From positions 595,501 through 659,500 of the forward strand of contig NZ_CP142362.1 in NCBI RefSeq assembly GCF_035918395.1: a stretch of DNA of 64,000 nt, read 5' to 3'. Position 1 is the stretch's first letter. Each line of letters opens with the position of its first letter. Shown piece by piece: positions 34,402 through 44,061 of this stretch. The notes under the pieces are model-generated. The model had not been told where the DNA came from, did no database searches, and saw only the letters and a program-made list of their open reading frames with translations. The stretch is from Mycolicibacterium sp. ND9-15. Its GTDB lineage: Bacteria > Actinomycetota > Actinomycetes > Mycobacteriales > Mycobacteriaceae. Position numbers and translations under genes: made by a program.

Positions 34402-36222
34402 ATGAGTGCGATCGAGGACTACGCGCTCATCGGAGACCTGCAGACCGCGGCGCTCGTCGGGCGCGACGGAGCCCTCGACTGGCTCTGCCTGCCCTACTTC
34501 GACTCACCGGCCTGTTTTGCGGCGCTCCTCGGCGGCCCCGACGCCGGCACCTGGCGGGTGGCGCCCGCCGCGGGCGGCCCGTCCACGCGGCGGCGCTACC
34601 GCGACGACTCGCTCGTGCTCGAGACCGAATGGGACACCGAGCAGGGATGCGTCCGGCTCATCGACTTCATGCCGCCGCGCGGGACCGCCGCTGATGTGGT
34701 CCGCATCGTCGAGGGCGTCAGCGGCACGGTCCCGATGACGTCGACGCTGCGTCTGCGGTTCGACTACGGCCATGTCGTGCCGTGGGTCCGCCGCCGCGAT
34801 AACGGCCTGTCGGCCATAGCCGGTCCGGACGCGGTTTGGCTGCGCACGCCGGTTCGTACGGAAGGACGGGACCTGACGACGGTTGCCGACTTCACCGTCG
34901 CCGAAGGCCAACGCATTCCGTTCGTGCTCACTCATCAGCTGTCCCATCTGCCACCGCCGCGGCCGGTCGACGCCGAGCGTGCCCTGGCGGAAACCGCCGG
35001 CTGGTGGAGCGACTGGATGGCGCAATGCCGCTACAGCGGGCGGTGGCAACCCGAGGTACGGCGGGCCCTGCTGCTGCTCAAGGCGCTCACCTTCGCCCCC
35101 ACCGGCGGCATCCTGGCGGCGGCGACGACCTCGCTGCCCGAGCAGGTCGGTGGCCCTCGCAATTGGGATTACCGCTACTGCTGGCTTCGGGATGCCACGT
35201 TCACGCTCCAGGCGCTGCTCGGCACGGGCTTCGTCGACGAGGCGCGGGCCTGGCGGGAGTGGCTGGTGCGCGCGGTCGCAGGCGATCCCGCAGACCTGCA
35301 GATCATGTACGGCGTCGACGGGCGGCGGCGGCTGCCCGAATTCGAACTGCCATGGCTGGCCGGCTACCAGAGCTCGGGCCCGGTCCGGGTCGGCAACGCC
35401 GCCGCTGCTCAACTGCAACTCGACGTGTGGGGCGAAGTGCTCGACGGGCTGCACCTGGCCCGGGACTTCGGTCTGCCGACCGACGACACCGCCTGGGACG
35501 TCCAGTGCGCGCTGCTCGACTTCCTGGAGGGGAACTGGACGGACGCCGACTGCAGCCTGTGGGAAATCCGTGGCCCGGCACGTCACTTCGTGCATTCCAA
35601 GGTCATGGCGTGGGCGGGAGTGGACCGGGCGGTGCGGACCGTCGAACACCATCACCTGCCCGGGCCGCTGCGGCGATGGCGCGGGCTGCGCACGGAGATC
35701 CACGACGACATCTGCAACCGTGGCTACAACGCCGAGCGCGGATCGTTCACCCAGTCCTACGGGTCCGACCACCTCGACGCGGCGCTTCTGCTGTTACCCC
35801 GCGTCGGCTTTCTGCCGTACGACGATCCCCGCATCGTCGCCACCATCGAGGCCGTACGAACCGAACTCGACTGTGATGGACTGCTGTTGCGATACCACCC
35901 GGAGAAGAGCGACGACGGCCTTCCCGGTGGCGAAGGCGTATTCCTCGCATGCAGCTTCTGGCTCGTCGAGGCGCTCTGCGGCATCGGGCGCACCGAGGAG
36001 GCCACCGCGCTCTACGAGCGATTGCTGCGGCTGCGCAACGACGTGGGAATGCTGAGCGAGGAATACGACCCGAAGGCCCAGCGGCATCTCGGCAACACGC
36101 CCCAGGCGTTCAGCCTCGTCGGATTGATCAACGGCGCCCGACAGCTCAGCGGTCACCACACGACCACGTCCGCACGCCGCAGTCAACAGCGTCTTCACCC
36201 CGACGGACGACCCGACGAGTAG
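34402..36222 (+). CDS. Glycoside hydrolase family 15 protein (glucoamylase/trehalase-like)
   Basis: A 606-residue (alpha/alpha)6-barrel glycosidase. The N-terminal super-sandwich opens with IEDYALIGDLQTAALVGRDGALDWLCLPYFDSPACFAALLGG. The barrel has RNWDYRYCWLRDATFTLQALL, where WDYRYCWLRD is the GH15 signature, and NAERGSFTQSYGSDHLDAALLLLPRVGFLP. The catalytic Glu residues lie near WEIRG and SEEYDP (the latter about 552). Related mycobacterial proteins hydrolyse trehalose or maltose. It would supply glucose to the coupled dehydrogenase. No signal peptide, so it is intracellular. Confidence 0.92.
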   Translation: MSAIEDYALIGDLQTAALVGRDGALDWLCLPYFDSPACFAALLGGPDAGTWRVAPAAGGPSTRRRYRDDSLVLETEWDTEQGCVRLIDFMPPRGTAADVVRIVEGVSGTVPMTSTLRLRFDYGHVVPWVRRRDNGLSAIAGPDAVWLRTPVRTEGRDLTTVADFTVAEGQRIPFVLTHQLSHLPPPRPVDAERALAETAGWWSDWMAQCRYSGRWQPEVRRALLLLKALTFAPTGGILAAATTSLPEQVGGPRNWDYRYCWLRDATFTLQALLGTGFVDEARAWREWLVRAVAGDPADLQIMYGVDGRRRLPEFELPWLAGYQSSGPVRVGNAAAAQLQLDVWGEVLDGLHLARDFGLPTDDTAWDVQCALLDFLEGNWTDADCSLWEIRGPARHFVHSKVMAWAGVDRAVRTVEHHHLPGPLRRWRGLRTEIHDDICNRGYNAERGSFTQSYGSDHLDAALLLLPRVGFLPYDDPRIVATIEAVRTELDCDGLLLRYHPEKSDDGLPGGEGVFLACSFWLVEALCGIGRTEEATALYERLLRLRNDVGMLSEEYDPKAQRHLGNTPQAFSLVGLINGARQLSGHHTTTSARRSQQRLHPDGRPDE

Positions 36223-36265
36223 CCCAGCCGATGCCGAAGTCTTATTTAATTCCCAGGACGCAATC

Positions 36266-36281
36266 GTTGCTGACAAGCAAC
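36266..36281. promoter_or_regulatory. Small palindrome upstream of the TPP enzyme
   Basis: GTTGCT-N4-AGCAAC in the AT-richer 117-base gap between the GH15 and TPP-enzyme genes. It could be an operator or a hairpin; there is no further support. Confidence 0.3.
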
Positions 36282-36339
36282 CAAAGGCGTAGGACGGAGA
36301 CAGCGGCCTATGCACGGATCGATCCAAAGAGGAGCAGCC

Positions 36340-38133
36340 ATGCCTGATCAGACCGTCGCCGACTTCCTGCTCGACCGGTCACGCGCCTGGGGGGTACGCC
36401 AAGTGTTCGCCTATCCCGGCGACGGGATCAACGCGATCCTGGCCGCCTGGGTCCGCGCCGACGACAGCCCCCAATTCATCCAATCCCGCCACGAAGAAAT
36501 GAGTGCCTTCGAAGCCGTCGGCTACGCGAAGTTCAGCGGTACCTTCGGAGTCTGCATGGCGACGTCCGGTCCCGGTGCGGTACATCTGCTCAACGGCCTC
36601 TACGACGCCAAGCTCGACCACGTACCCGTGGTGGCAATCGTCGGACAGACCAACCGCAGCGCCATGGGCGGTTCCTATCAACAGGAGATCGACCTGCTGA
36701 GCCTCTACAAAGACGTCGCCGCGGATTACGTGCAGATGGTCACGGTACCCGAACAACTGCCGAACGTTCTCGACCGTGCCATCCGCACCGCGATCGGCCG
36801 GCGCGCCCCGACTGCACTGATCATTCCGGCCGACGTGCAGGAATTGTCGTACAGCCCACCCCGACACGCCTTCAAGATGGTGCCGTCGAGTCTCGGTGTC
36901 GACTGGCCCGCCGTCAGCCCCGACGACGCGGCGATCGGCCGGGCCGCCGAGATCCTCAATACGGGAACGAAAGTAGCCATGCTGGTGGGTAACGGCGCGC
37001 GCGGCGCCGAAGCCGAACTGACCGAGGTCGCCGAGCTGCTCGGCGCCGGAGCGGCCAAACCGCTGTTGGGCAAGGACGTGTTGTCCGACGAACTGCCCTG
37101 GGTGACGGGTTCCATCGGCCTACTGGGTACGCGGCCCAGCTACGAGCTGATGCGCGACTGCGACACGCTGCTCACCGTCGGATCGAGTTTCCCCTACTCC
37201 CAGTTCCTCCCCGACTTCGGACAGGCCCGCGGCGTTCAGATCGACATCGACCCCACGCTGATCGGTATGCGCTACCCCTACGAAGTCAACCTCGTCGCCG
37301 ACGCGAAAACCGCTCTGCGCGCATTGATTCCGGAGCTGAAACGCAAATCCGATCGGTCGTGGCGCGGCACGATCGAGTCGAACGTCAGCCGCTGGTGGGA
37401 GACCATGGCCAAGGAGGCCGGGGTCGGCACCGACCGGGTCAACCCGCTGCGCCTGTTCTCCGAATTCTCCGCGCAGCTGCCCGAGAACGCGATCGTCACC
37501 GCCGATTCGGGGTCCGCCGCCAACTGGTATGCCCGGCAACTCCGGTTCCGGCCCGGGATCCGCGGGTCACTGTCGGGAACGCTGGCGACGATGGGCCCCG
37601 GCGTTCCTTACGCGATCGGCGCCAAATTCGCCCACCCCGACCGCCCCGCAATCGCATTCGTGGGCGACGGCGCCATGCAGATGAACGGTATGGCCGAGCT
37701 CATCACCATCAAGCACTACTACCAGCAGTGGTCCGATCGGCGGCTGATCGTGGCGGTCCTGCACAACAACGACCTCAACCAGGTCACCTGGGAAATGCGT
37801 GCCATGAATGGGTCGCCGAAATTCGCCGCATCCCAAACACTTCCGGATGTGGACTTCGCCGGCTTCGCCACCAGCCTGGGGCTCAATGCGTACACCGTTC
37901 GCGACGCCGACGAGTTGGCCGGCGCGTGGCGTTCGGCGCTGTCGGCCGACCGCCCCACCGTCCTCGACGTACATACCGATCCCAACATGCCGCCCATCCC
38001 GCCGCACGCCACCTTCGAACAAGCCAAGGCGACCGCCACCGCGGTGCTCAAGGGTGACGAGGACAGCCGGGGCTTCATCAAAGAAGGCCTCAAGACCAAA
38101 ATGCAAGAGTTCTTACCGCATTCACGCTCATGA
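36340..38133 (+). CDS. Thiamine-pyrophosphate enzyme, pyruvate oxidase/dehydrogenase (PoxB)-like
   Basis: A 597-residue TPP-dependent decarboxylase-type enzyme starting at ATG 36340 with GAGGAG upstream. The catalytic Glu is in SRHEEMSAFEAVGYA near 50. TSGPGAVHLLNGLYDAKLDHVPVVAIVGQT is typical. The TPP-binding segment is FVGDGAMQMNG ... HNNDLNQVTWEMR. The central domain would hold FAD in the pyruvate-oxidase branch. It probably converts pyruvate or another 2-oxo acid to the acid or aldehyde. It overlaps the enolase-like gene by 4 bases. Confidence 0.9.
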   Translation: MPDQTVADFLLDRSRAWGVRQVFAYPGDGINAILAAWVRADDSPQFIQSRHEEMSAFEAVGYAKFSGTFGVCMATSGPGAVHLLNGLYDAKLDHVPVVAIVGQTNRSAMGGSYQQEIDLLSLYKDVAADYVQMVTVPEQLPNVLDRAIRTAIGRRAPTALIIPADVQELSYSPPRHAFKMVPSSLGVDWPAVSPDDAAIGRAAEILNTGTKVAMLVGNGARGAEAELTEVAELLGAGAAKPLLGKDVLSDELPWVTGSIGLLGTRPSYELMRDCDTLLTVGSSFPYSQFLPDFGQARGVQIDIDPTLIGMRYPYEVNLVADAKTALRALIPELKRKSDRSWRGTIESNVSRWWETMAKEAGVGTDRVNPLRLFSEFSAQLPENAIVTADSGSAANWYARQLRFRPGIRGSLSGTLATMGPGVPYAIGAKFAHPDRPAIAFVGDGAMQMNGMAELITIKHYYQQWSDRRLIVAVLHNNDLNQVTWEMRAMNGSPKFAASQTLPDVDFAGFATSLGLNAYTVRDADELAGAWRSALSADRPTVLDVHTDPNMPPIPPHATFEQAKATATAVLKGDEDSRGFIKEGLKTKMQEFLPHSRS

Positions 38134-39272
38134 CCGCCGGCACCGACAACGCCGCCCGCGCGGACGGGGCGGTCCGCCCAGCCGAGGCGGTGACCGGACT
38201 GCACGCGGCGGCGTACACCATTGCCACCGAAGCCCCCGAGGCCGACGGGACGCTGGCCTGGGACCACACCACGCTGATCATCGCGCGCGCCGACTGCGGG
38301 CAGGTCACCGGAACGGGATGGACCTACGGGCATCCGGCCTGCGTCGACGTCATCACCGAAAACCTCGCCACCCACGTCGTCGGGCGCGACGCGCTCGCCG
38401 TCGGCGCGGCTTTCGATGCCATGGCCAAAGCGGTGCGCAACATCGGACGGGGCGGCATCGCCGGGCAGGCGCTCTCCGCGGTCGACGTCGCGCTGTGGGA
38501 CCTCAAGGCCAGGCTGGTCGGCACGCCACTGCACCGCCTCGTCGGTGCTGTCCGTGATGCCGTTCCGGTATACGGCAGCGGCGGATTCACCACCTACCAC
38601 CATCATCAGCTGCGCGACCAGCTGACGGGCTGGGTGCGCGATCTCGGCATTCCGCGCGTCAAGATCAAGATCGGACAATCGTGGGGAACGTGCACCGCAC
38701 GCGATGTTTCCCGGATGCACCAGGCCCGCGCCGTGATCGGCGAGGGCGCCGAACTGTTGGTCGACGCCAACGGCGCCTACACCGCCAAACAGGCCGTCCG
38801 GCTGATGTCGACGGTCGCCGAGCTGAATATCACCTGGCTGGAAGAGCCGGTTTCCTCCGACGACCTCGCGGGGCTGCGCGCTGTGCGCGACGCGGTCGCC
38901 GCCGACGTCGCCGCCGGCGAATACGGTTATCGCCTAACGGATTTCGTGCCGCTGTGTTCGGCGGTCGACTGCCTGCAGGCAGACGCGTCGCGATGCGGCG
39001 GGGTGACCGAATGGCTGCGGGTGGCCGCCCTGGCGGCCGCACACCACCTCGACATTTCCGCCCACTGCGCGCCGTGGCTGCACGCGGCGATCGGCGCGGC
39101 GACACCCAACCTGCGCCACCTCGAGTGGTTCCACGATCACGCCCGCATCGAGACCCGCTACTTCGAGGGCGCGACGCCGCCCGTCAACGGCGTGCTCCGA
39201 CCCGACCCCGCCAGCCCCGGTCACGGCCTCGCCGTGCGCAGCACGGATCTCGAACCCTACCGCGTCCGTTGA
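38130..39272 (+). CDS. Enolase-superfamily protein (mandelate racemase/sugar-acid dehydratase type)
   Basis: A 380-residue protein starting with an ATGA overlap. VKIKIG carries the KxK-type Lys pair, DANGAY the first metal ligand, WLEEPVSSDDLAGL the second, and the AGEYGYR region the third. The ISAHCAPWLHAAIGAA segment places a His base on the other face. The fold removes the alpha proton of a sugar acid, giving a dehydratase or racemase. Next to a glucose dehydrogenase-like gene, gluconate dehydratase-like activity is plausible but unproven. 19 bases separate it from the next gene. Confidence 0.88.
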   Translation: MTAGTDNAARADGAVRPAEAVTGLHAAAYTIATEAPEADGTLAWDHTTLIIARADCGQVTGTGWTYGHPACVDVITENLATHVVGRDALAVGAAFDAMAKAVRNIGRGGIAGQALSAVDVALWDLKARLVGTPLHRLVGAVRDAVPVYGSGGFTTYHHHQLRDQLTGWVRDLGIPRVKIKIGQSWGTCTARDVSRMHQARAVIGEGAELLVDANGAYTAKQAVRLMSTVAELNITWLEEPVSSDDLAGLRAVRDAVAADVAAGEYGYRLTDFVPLCSAVDCLQADASRCGGVTEWLRVAALAAAHHLDISAHCAPWLHAAIGAATPNLRHLEWFHDHARIETRYFEGATPPVNGVLRPDPASPGHGLAVRSTDLEPYRVR

Positions 39273-39291
39273 CACCGAAGGACTTTGGATC

Positions 39292-42189
39292 ATGAGCGTT
39301 CACCCGCCGCTGCTCTACGACAAGCTCACCGCCGAACTCGACCGCCACATCGCAGGGGAGGTCCGCTTCGATCCGGGGTCGCGGGCCGCCTATTCCACCG
39401 ACGCGTCGAACTATCGCCAGGTGCCGATCGGCGTCGTCGTGCCCTATACACCCGACGACGCCGTCGCGGCGATCGCGGTGTGCCGCGACAACGACGTCCC
39501 TGTGCTCTCCCGCGGCGGCGGCACCAGCCTCGCCGGGCAGTGCTGTAACGCCGCCGTGGTGCTCGACTGGAGCAAGTACTGCACCCGCGTGCATGCCGTC
39601 GACACCGACAACGGCACGGCCGTCGTCGAACCGGGTATCAAACTCGACGTCCTCAATGACCACCTTGCCGCTTCCGGCTGGATGGTCGGGCCCAAACCCT
39701 CCACCCATGTCAGCTGCACAATCGGCGGAATGATCGGCAACAACTCCTGCGGCTCCACCGCGCAGGCCTACGGCAAGATGGTCGATTCGGTTCGCGCGCT
39801 GGAGATCCTGACGTACGACGGCGTGCACCGCTGGGTCGGCGACGCCGACGACGCGGAGGTCGAGCGGGTGATCACCGCGGGCGGTCGTGTCGGTGAACTC
39901 TATGGCGGGCTGCGGTCGATCATCTCCGATTACGCCGAGGACATCAGGTCGCGCTACCCAAACATCCCGCGCCGGGTATCGGGTTACAACCTCGACAGCT
40001 TGTTGCCCGAGAACGGGTTTCACCTCGCCAAGGCTCTGGTCGGCAGTGAGAGCACGCTGATCACTGTGACGCGCGCGGAGATCGACCTCGTCCGCCGGCC
40101 CGCGGCAAGTGCGCTGGTGCTGTTCGGGTTCGACGACATCGCGGACGCCGCGGACGCCGTGCCGGCCGTTCTGGAGCACGAGCCGGCCGCCTTGGAGGGG
40201 CTGGACCATCGGCTGGTCGAACTCGAACATTCCCGACGGCTCGCCGAGCAGGCGCTGCACCAACTCCCCCGCGGTCACGGCTGGCTCATGGTGCAGATGG
40301 ATGGGCACGACCAGGATGACGCCGACCATCGCGCCAAGGCCCTGATCGAGGCGCTGCAGAAAGTGGCGAACTGCGACGCCGCCGTGCTGGACGATCCGGT
40401 GCGCAAGAAGCAGGTCTGGGCCGCCCGTGAGGCCGGCCTGGGAGCGACGGCATATCCACCTGTCGGCCCGGAGACACACGAGGGGTGGGAGGACGCGGCG
40501 GTCCCCCCGCAGCGGCTGGGCGACTACCTGCGCGACTTCCGCGCCCTCCTGGACCGCTACGACTACGGAACATCCTCGCTCTACGGGCATTTCGGGCAGG
40601 GCTGCGTACACACCCGGATCCCGTTCGACCTGCGCACCTCCGACGGAATCGCCACCTACCGCCGGTTCGCCCACGACGCCGCCCACCTCGTGGTCGACTA
40701 CGGCGGGTCGCTGTCGGGTGAGCATGGCGACGGCCAGTCGCGCGGCGAGCTGCTGCCGATCATGTTCGGGCAGCGTGTCGTCCACGCGTTCGAGAAGACC
40801 AAGGCACTGTTCGATCCCGGCAACCACATGAACCCGGGGAAGATCGTCAAGCCGTACCGCCTCGACGAGAATCTGCGGTTCGGCACCGGGTATCTGCCGA
40901 TCGAGCCGGCGACCGCCTTCGCCTACGCCGAGGACGGGCACCGCTTCTCGCATGCCGCCGCACGCTGCGTCGGTGTCGGAAAGTGCCGCGGCGACGAGTC
41001 CGGGGTCATGTGCCCCAGTTATCGCGCCACCGGGGAGGAGCACCACTCGACCCGCGGCCGGGCCCGACTGCTGTTCGAGATGCTGCAAGGCGACGTGATC
41101 ACCGACGGCTGGGCCTCGACCGAGGTGCGCGACGCTCTCGACCTGTGCCTGGCCTGCAAGGGCTGCCTGAGCGACTGTCCGGTCAACGTCGACATGGCAA
41201 CCTACAAGGCGGAGTTCCTCTTTCACCACTACCGGCACCGGCTGCGCCCAATGGCCCACTACTCCATGGGGTGGATTCCGCTATGGGCGCGGCTGGCCGC
41301 GGCGGCGCCTCGTGCGGTCAACGCGGTGACCCATGCGCCGCGCCTCGACGCGGCCGTCAAGGCCGCCGGAGGAATCGACGCGCACCGCGACGTACCGCGG
41401 TTCGCCGCACAACGTTTCACGCGGTGGTGGCGCAAGCAGCCCCACCCGACCGGTGCCCGCGGCCCCGTGCTGCTGTGGCCGGACACGTTCACCAACAACT
41501 TCGATCCGGCCATCGCCCGCGACGCGGTCGAGGTGCTGCAGGCGGTCGGCTTCACCGTGACCGTCCCCGACCGCGCGCTGTGCTGCGGTCTGACGTGGAT
41601 CTCGACAGGTCAACTCGGCGTCGCGAAGAAGGTTCTGGGCAGGACGCTGCGGGCATTGCGGCCGGTGCTGCGCGCCGGTACCCCGATCCTGGTGCTGGAA
41701 CCGAGTTGCGGCGCGGTGTTCCGCTCGGATGCGCTCGATCTGTTGCACGGCAACGAGGACGCCCACCGACTCGCGGCGCAGACCTACACGATCGGCGAGC
41801 TCCTGCACCGCAAGGCGCCGGACTGGCATCCCCCTCGAACCGGCGGCCACGCGGTCGTACAGCCCCACTGTCACCAGCACGCGGTGCTGCATTACACGCA
41901 TGAAAAGGAACTTCTCGACGACGCCGGCGTAGACGCACACATCCTCGACGCCGGATGCTGCGGCCTGGCAGGCAATTTCGGCTTTCAACGCGGTCACCAC
42001 GACGTCTCTGTCGCCTGCGCCGAGGACAAACTGCTTCCCGCCCTGCGCGATCTGGATTCCGACACCGCGGTGCTCGCCGACGGGTTCAGTTGCCGGACAC
42101 AGATCCGCGATCTGGCCGGCCACTGCACTCCCCGGCACACCGCTTCCGTCCTCGCCGGCGCCATCCGACCCCGAAAGGAGCAGCAATGA
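39292..42189 (+). CDS. FAD-linked oxidase/Fe-S protein fusion (D-lactate dehydrogenase-like)
   Basis: A 965-residue fusion. The N-terminal PCMH-type FAD domain has LSRGGGTSLAGQCCN near 78, and FAD-oxidase_C motifs end with GSLSGEHGDGQSRGELLPIMFG and DPGNHMNPGKIV. A ferredoxin domain follows, with CVGVGKCRGDESGVMCPSY and CLACKGCLSDCP (two [4Fe-4S] clusters). The C-terminus has two CCG motifs (CCGLTWISTGQ, CCGLAGNFGF) as in GlpC/LldE. It would oxidise D-2-hydroxy acids (lactate, glycolate or a sugar acid) and pass electrons to the membrane quinone pool. It overlaps the ANTAR gene by 4 bases. Confidence 0.93.
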   Translation: MSVHPPLLYDKLTAELDRHIAGEVRFDPGSRAAYSTDASNYRQVPIGVVVPYTPDDAVAAIAVCRDNDVPVLSRGGGTSLAGQCCNAAVVLDWSKYCTRVHAVDTDNGTAVVEPGIKLDVLNDHLAASGWMVGPKPSTHVSCTIGGMIGNNSCGSTAQAYGKMVDSVRALEILTYDGVHRWVGDADDAEVERVITAGGRVGELYGGLRSIISDYAEDIRSRYPNIPRRVSGYNLDSLLPENGFHLAKALVGSESTLITVTRAEIDLVRRPAASALVLFGFDDIADAADAVPAVLEHEPAALEGLDHRLVELEHSRRLAEQALHQLPRGHGWLMVQMDGHDQDDADHRAKALIEALQKVANCDAAVLDDPVRKKQVWAAREAGLGATAYPPVGPETHEGWEDAAVPPQRLGDYLRDFRALLDRYDYGTSSLYGHFGQGCVHTRIPFDLRTSDGIATYRRFAHDAAHLVVDYGGSLSGEHGDGQSRGELLPIMFGQRVVHAFEKTKALFDPGNHMNPGKIVKPYRLDENLRFGTGYLPIEPATAFAYAEDGHRFSHAAARCVGVGKCRGDESGVMCPSYRATGEEHHSTRGRARLLFEMLQGDVITDGWASTEVRDALDLCLACKGCLSDCPVNVDMATYKAEFLFHHYRHRLRPMAHYSMGWIPLWARLAAAAPRAVNAVTHAPRLDAAVKAAGGIDAHRDVPRFAAQRFTRWWRKQPHPTGARGPVLLWPDTFTNNFDPAIARDAVEVLQAVGFTVTVPDRALCCGLTWISTGQLGVAKKVLGRTLRALRPVLRAGTPILVLEPSCGAVFRSDALDLLHGNEDAHRLAAQTYTIGELLHRKAPDWHPPRTGGHAVVQPHCHQHAVLHYTHEKELLDDAGVDAHILDAGCCGLAGNFGFQRGHHDVSVACAEDKLLPALRDLDSDTAVLADGFSCRTQIRDLAGHCTPRHTASVLAGAIRPRKEQQ

Positions 42190-42617
42190 CGCAAACCCTC
42201 GACATGTCCGGCGCAGACCGATCCGCAGTCACGGTATCCGCCGACGAGACCGAGCAGCTGCGCCTGCAGCTCGCTCAGCTGAAAGAGAAGCTGGCGAGCC
42301 AGCCCGTGATCGAGCAAGCCAAGGGCATGCTGATGCAAACCTATGGTCTTTCCGCCGACGAAGCGTTCGACCTCCTACGCATGCTGTCCCAGAACAGCAA
42401 CGTCAGATTGCGCTGGATTGCCCGTTGCGTCGTCGAGTCCTGGACGCGCCGCGGCCCTCGCGCCGACTTCGACGCCGCTTCTGAATTTCTGCTGACGCTG
42501 CGTGACCGGCTCAGGACTCACCACGCCACGGCGGGGGCCAGAGCGACTACGTCAGCAGCGTCAAGACCACCCAACCCGCCACGGCCGACGGAAGCATTGC
42601 GTCGATGCGGTCCATGA
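42186..42617 (+). CDS. ANTAR domain RNA-binding protein
   Basis: A 143-residue regulator. Residues about 15-37 (DETEQLRLQLAQLKEKLASQPVIEQ) form a coiled coil. The ANTAR domain is about 35-85 (EQAKGMLMQTYGLSADEAFDLLRMLSQNSNVRLRWIARCVVESW). ANTAR proteins bind two-hexaloop RNA hairpins and block termination. No sensor domain is fused, so the coiled coil may mediate dimerisation or contact a partner. It is the last, translationally coupled gene of the sugar-oxidation operon, so it could autoregulate it. The last 71 bases overlap the 3' end of the convergent cdsA gene; the low-complexity tail (ATTSAASRPPNPPRPTEAL) lies there. Confidence 0.9.
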   Translation: MTQTLDMSGADRSAVTVSADETEQLRLQLAQLKEKLASQPVIEQAKGMLMQTYGLSADEAFDLLRMLSQNSNVRLRWIARCVVESWTRRGPRADFDAASEFLLTLRDRLRTHHATAGARATTSAASRPPNPPRPTEALRRCGP

Positions 42618-43425
42618 TGCCGCCGTGCCCCGGCAGCAGGGTGCCCATGTCCTTGATTCCCAGGTCGCGTTTGACCTGCGACTCGACCAGGTCGCCAAGC
42701 ACGCCCGTGATGACGAGCATCAGTCCCAGCGGCACGCCCACCCACGGCGGCTTGTCCATCAGGAACGTCACCGACAGCACCGCGGCCGCGACGCCGAACA
42801 GCAGCGAGCCGCCCAGCCCCTCCCAGGACTTCTTCGGGCTGATCGCCGGCGCCATCAGATGCTTGCCGAACAACACACCGGCCGCATAGCCGCCGATGTC
42901 GGCGAAGACCACAGTGGCGATCACCGTGAACACCCGGCCGCCGCCGTGGTCCTGGAAGATCAGCAACGCGCTGAAGCTCGCGAACAACGGCACCCACGTC
43001 GCCAGCAACACGGCGGCGGCGATGTCGCGCAGGTAGTTGACCGGCTGCTGCCGGAGCCCGTGCCCGACCAGCCGCCACACCATACAGACGACGATCGTCC
43101 CGCCGTAGGCGCCGAGCACGCCGGCCGGACCCGCCGGCCAGCTCAACCAGATCATCGCCTGGCCGCCGAGCAGCAGCGGAAGAGCCGGAAGGTCGTAGCC
43201 GGCCTCGCGCAGCCGGCGGATCACCTCGTGGGTGGCGATCGGGATGAAGACCGCCAGCACCGGCAGCCACCCGATCGGCCAGAACAGCAGCGTGCCGATC
43301 GCCATCCCACCGAGAAGGACGCCGACCCCGATCGCGGCGGGCAAGTCGCGACCCGCCCGCGACTTCTTCTTGGGCGGTTCGTCGACCGGCGTCTCTGCCA
43401 CGGGACTCTTGTGCTGTTTGGTCAC
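42547..43425 (-). CDS. cdsA: Phosphatidate cytidylyltransferase
   Basis: A 292-residue integral membrane enzyme that makes CDP-diacylglycerol for phospholipids (PI, PG, cardiolipin, PE). Its cytoplasmic N-terminus (DEPPKKKSRAGRDLPAA) is followed by about eight hydrophobic segments. The CDS signature is VESQVKRDLGIKDMGTLLPGHGGIMDRIDA near 245-275, and the PKKSWEGLGGSLLFG motif precedes it. It starts at GTG 43425, overlapping the frr stop by one base. Order pyrH-frr-cdsA-rlmN is conserved in mycobacteria; here an operon intervenes before rlmN. Confidence 0.96.
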   Translation of the reverse strand: MTKQHKSPVAETPVDEPPKKKSRAGRDLPAAIGVGVLLGGMAIGTLLFWPIGWLPVLAVFIPIATHEVIRRLREAGYDLPALPLLLGGQAMIWLSWPAGPAGVLGAYGGTIVVCMVWRLVGHGLRQQPVNYLRDIAAAVLLATWVPLFASFSALLIFQDHGGGRVFTVIATVVFADIGGYAAGVLFGKHLMAPAISPKKSWEGLGGSLLFGVAAAVLSVTFLMDKPPWVGVPLGLMLVITGVLGDLVESQVKRDLGIKDMGTLLPGHGGIMDRIDAMLPSAVAGWVVLTLLT

Positions 43426-43982
43426 TAGACCTCCAGCAGCTCGCCTTCTTTGTGCTTGACCAGTTCGTCGATCTGCGTGGTGTAGGTGTGAGTCGCCTTG
43501 TCGAGATCCTTCTCCGCGCGCCCCACCTCGTCCTCGCCCGCTTCGCCGTCCTTCTTGATGCGGTGCAGTTCCTCCATCGCCTTGCGGCGGATGTTGCGCA
43601 CCGACACCTTGGCGTCCTCGCCCTTGGCCTTGGCCTGTTTGACCAGGTCGCGGCGGCGCTCCTCGGTCAGCTGCGGAATGGCGACGCGAATCACGTTGCC
43701 ATCGTTGGTGGGGTTCACCCCGAGGTCGGAGTTGCGGATCGCATCCTCGATATTGCGCAGTTGGCCCGCCTCATACGGCTTGATCACCACCAGCCGCGCC
43801 TCGGGCACGTTGATACTCGACAGTTGCGTGATCGGTGTGGGAGATCCGTAGTAATCGACGTTGACGCGCGCGAACATGCCAGGGTTGGCCCGGCCGGTGC
43901 GGATCGACGACAGGTCGTCACGTGCGACCGACACCGCTTTCTCCATCTTCTCCTCGGCATCGAAGAGGGTTTCGTCGATCAC
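43425..43982 (-). CDS. frr: Ribosome recycling factor
   Basis: A 185-residue factor that splits the post-termination ribosome with EF-G. It starts at GTG 43982 ([46 protein letters not shown]). The length and RTGRA, PITQL and [12 protein letters not shown] motifs are standard, as is the C-terminal helix ([14 protein letters not shown]). Upstream, 79 bases separate it from pyrH on the same strand. Confidence 0.98.
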   Translation of the reverse strand: MIDETLFDAEEKMEKAVSVARDDLSSIRTGRANPGMFARVNVDYYGSPTPITQLSSINVPEARLVVIKPYEAGQLRNIEDAIRNSDLGVNPTNDGNVIRVAIPQLTEERRRDLVKQAKAKGEDAKVSVRNIRRKAMEELHRIKKDGEAGEDEVGRAEKDLDKATHTYTTQIDELVKHKEGELLEV

Positions 43983-44061
43983 GGTCCTACTCCTTCGTCG
44001 GCGTGCGTCCTTCACCGGGTCCCGGCGTGCACAACTGCGCTGCCGTCTCCTTGCGCGGGTG

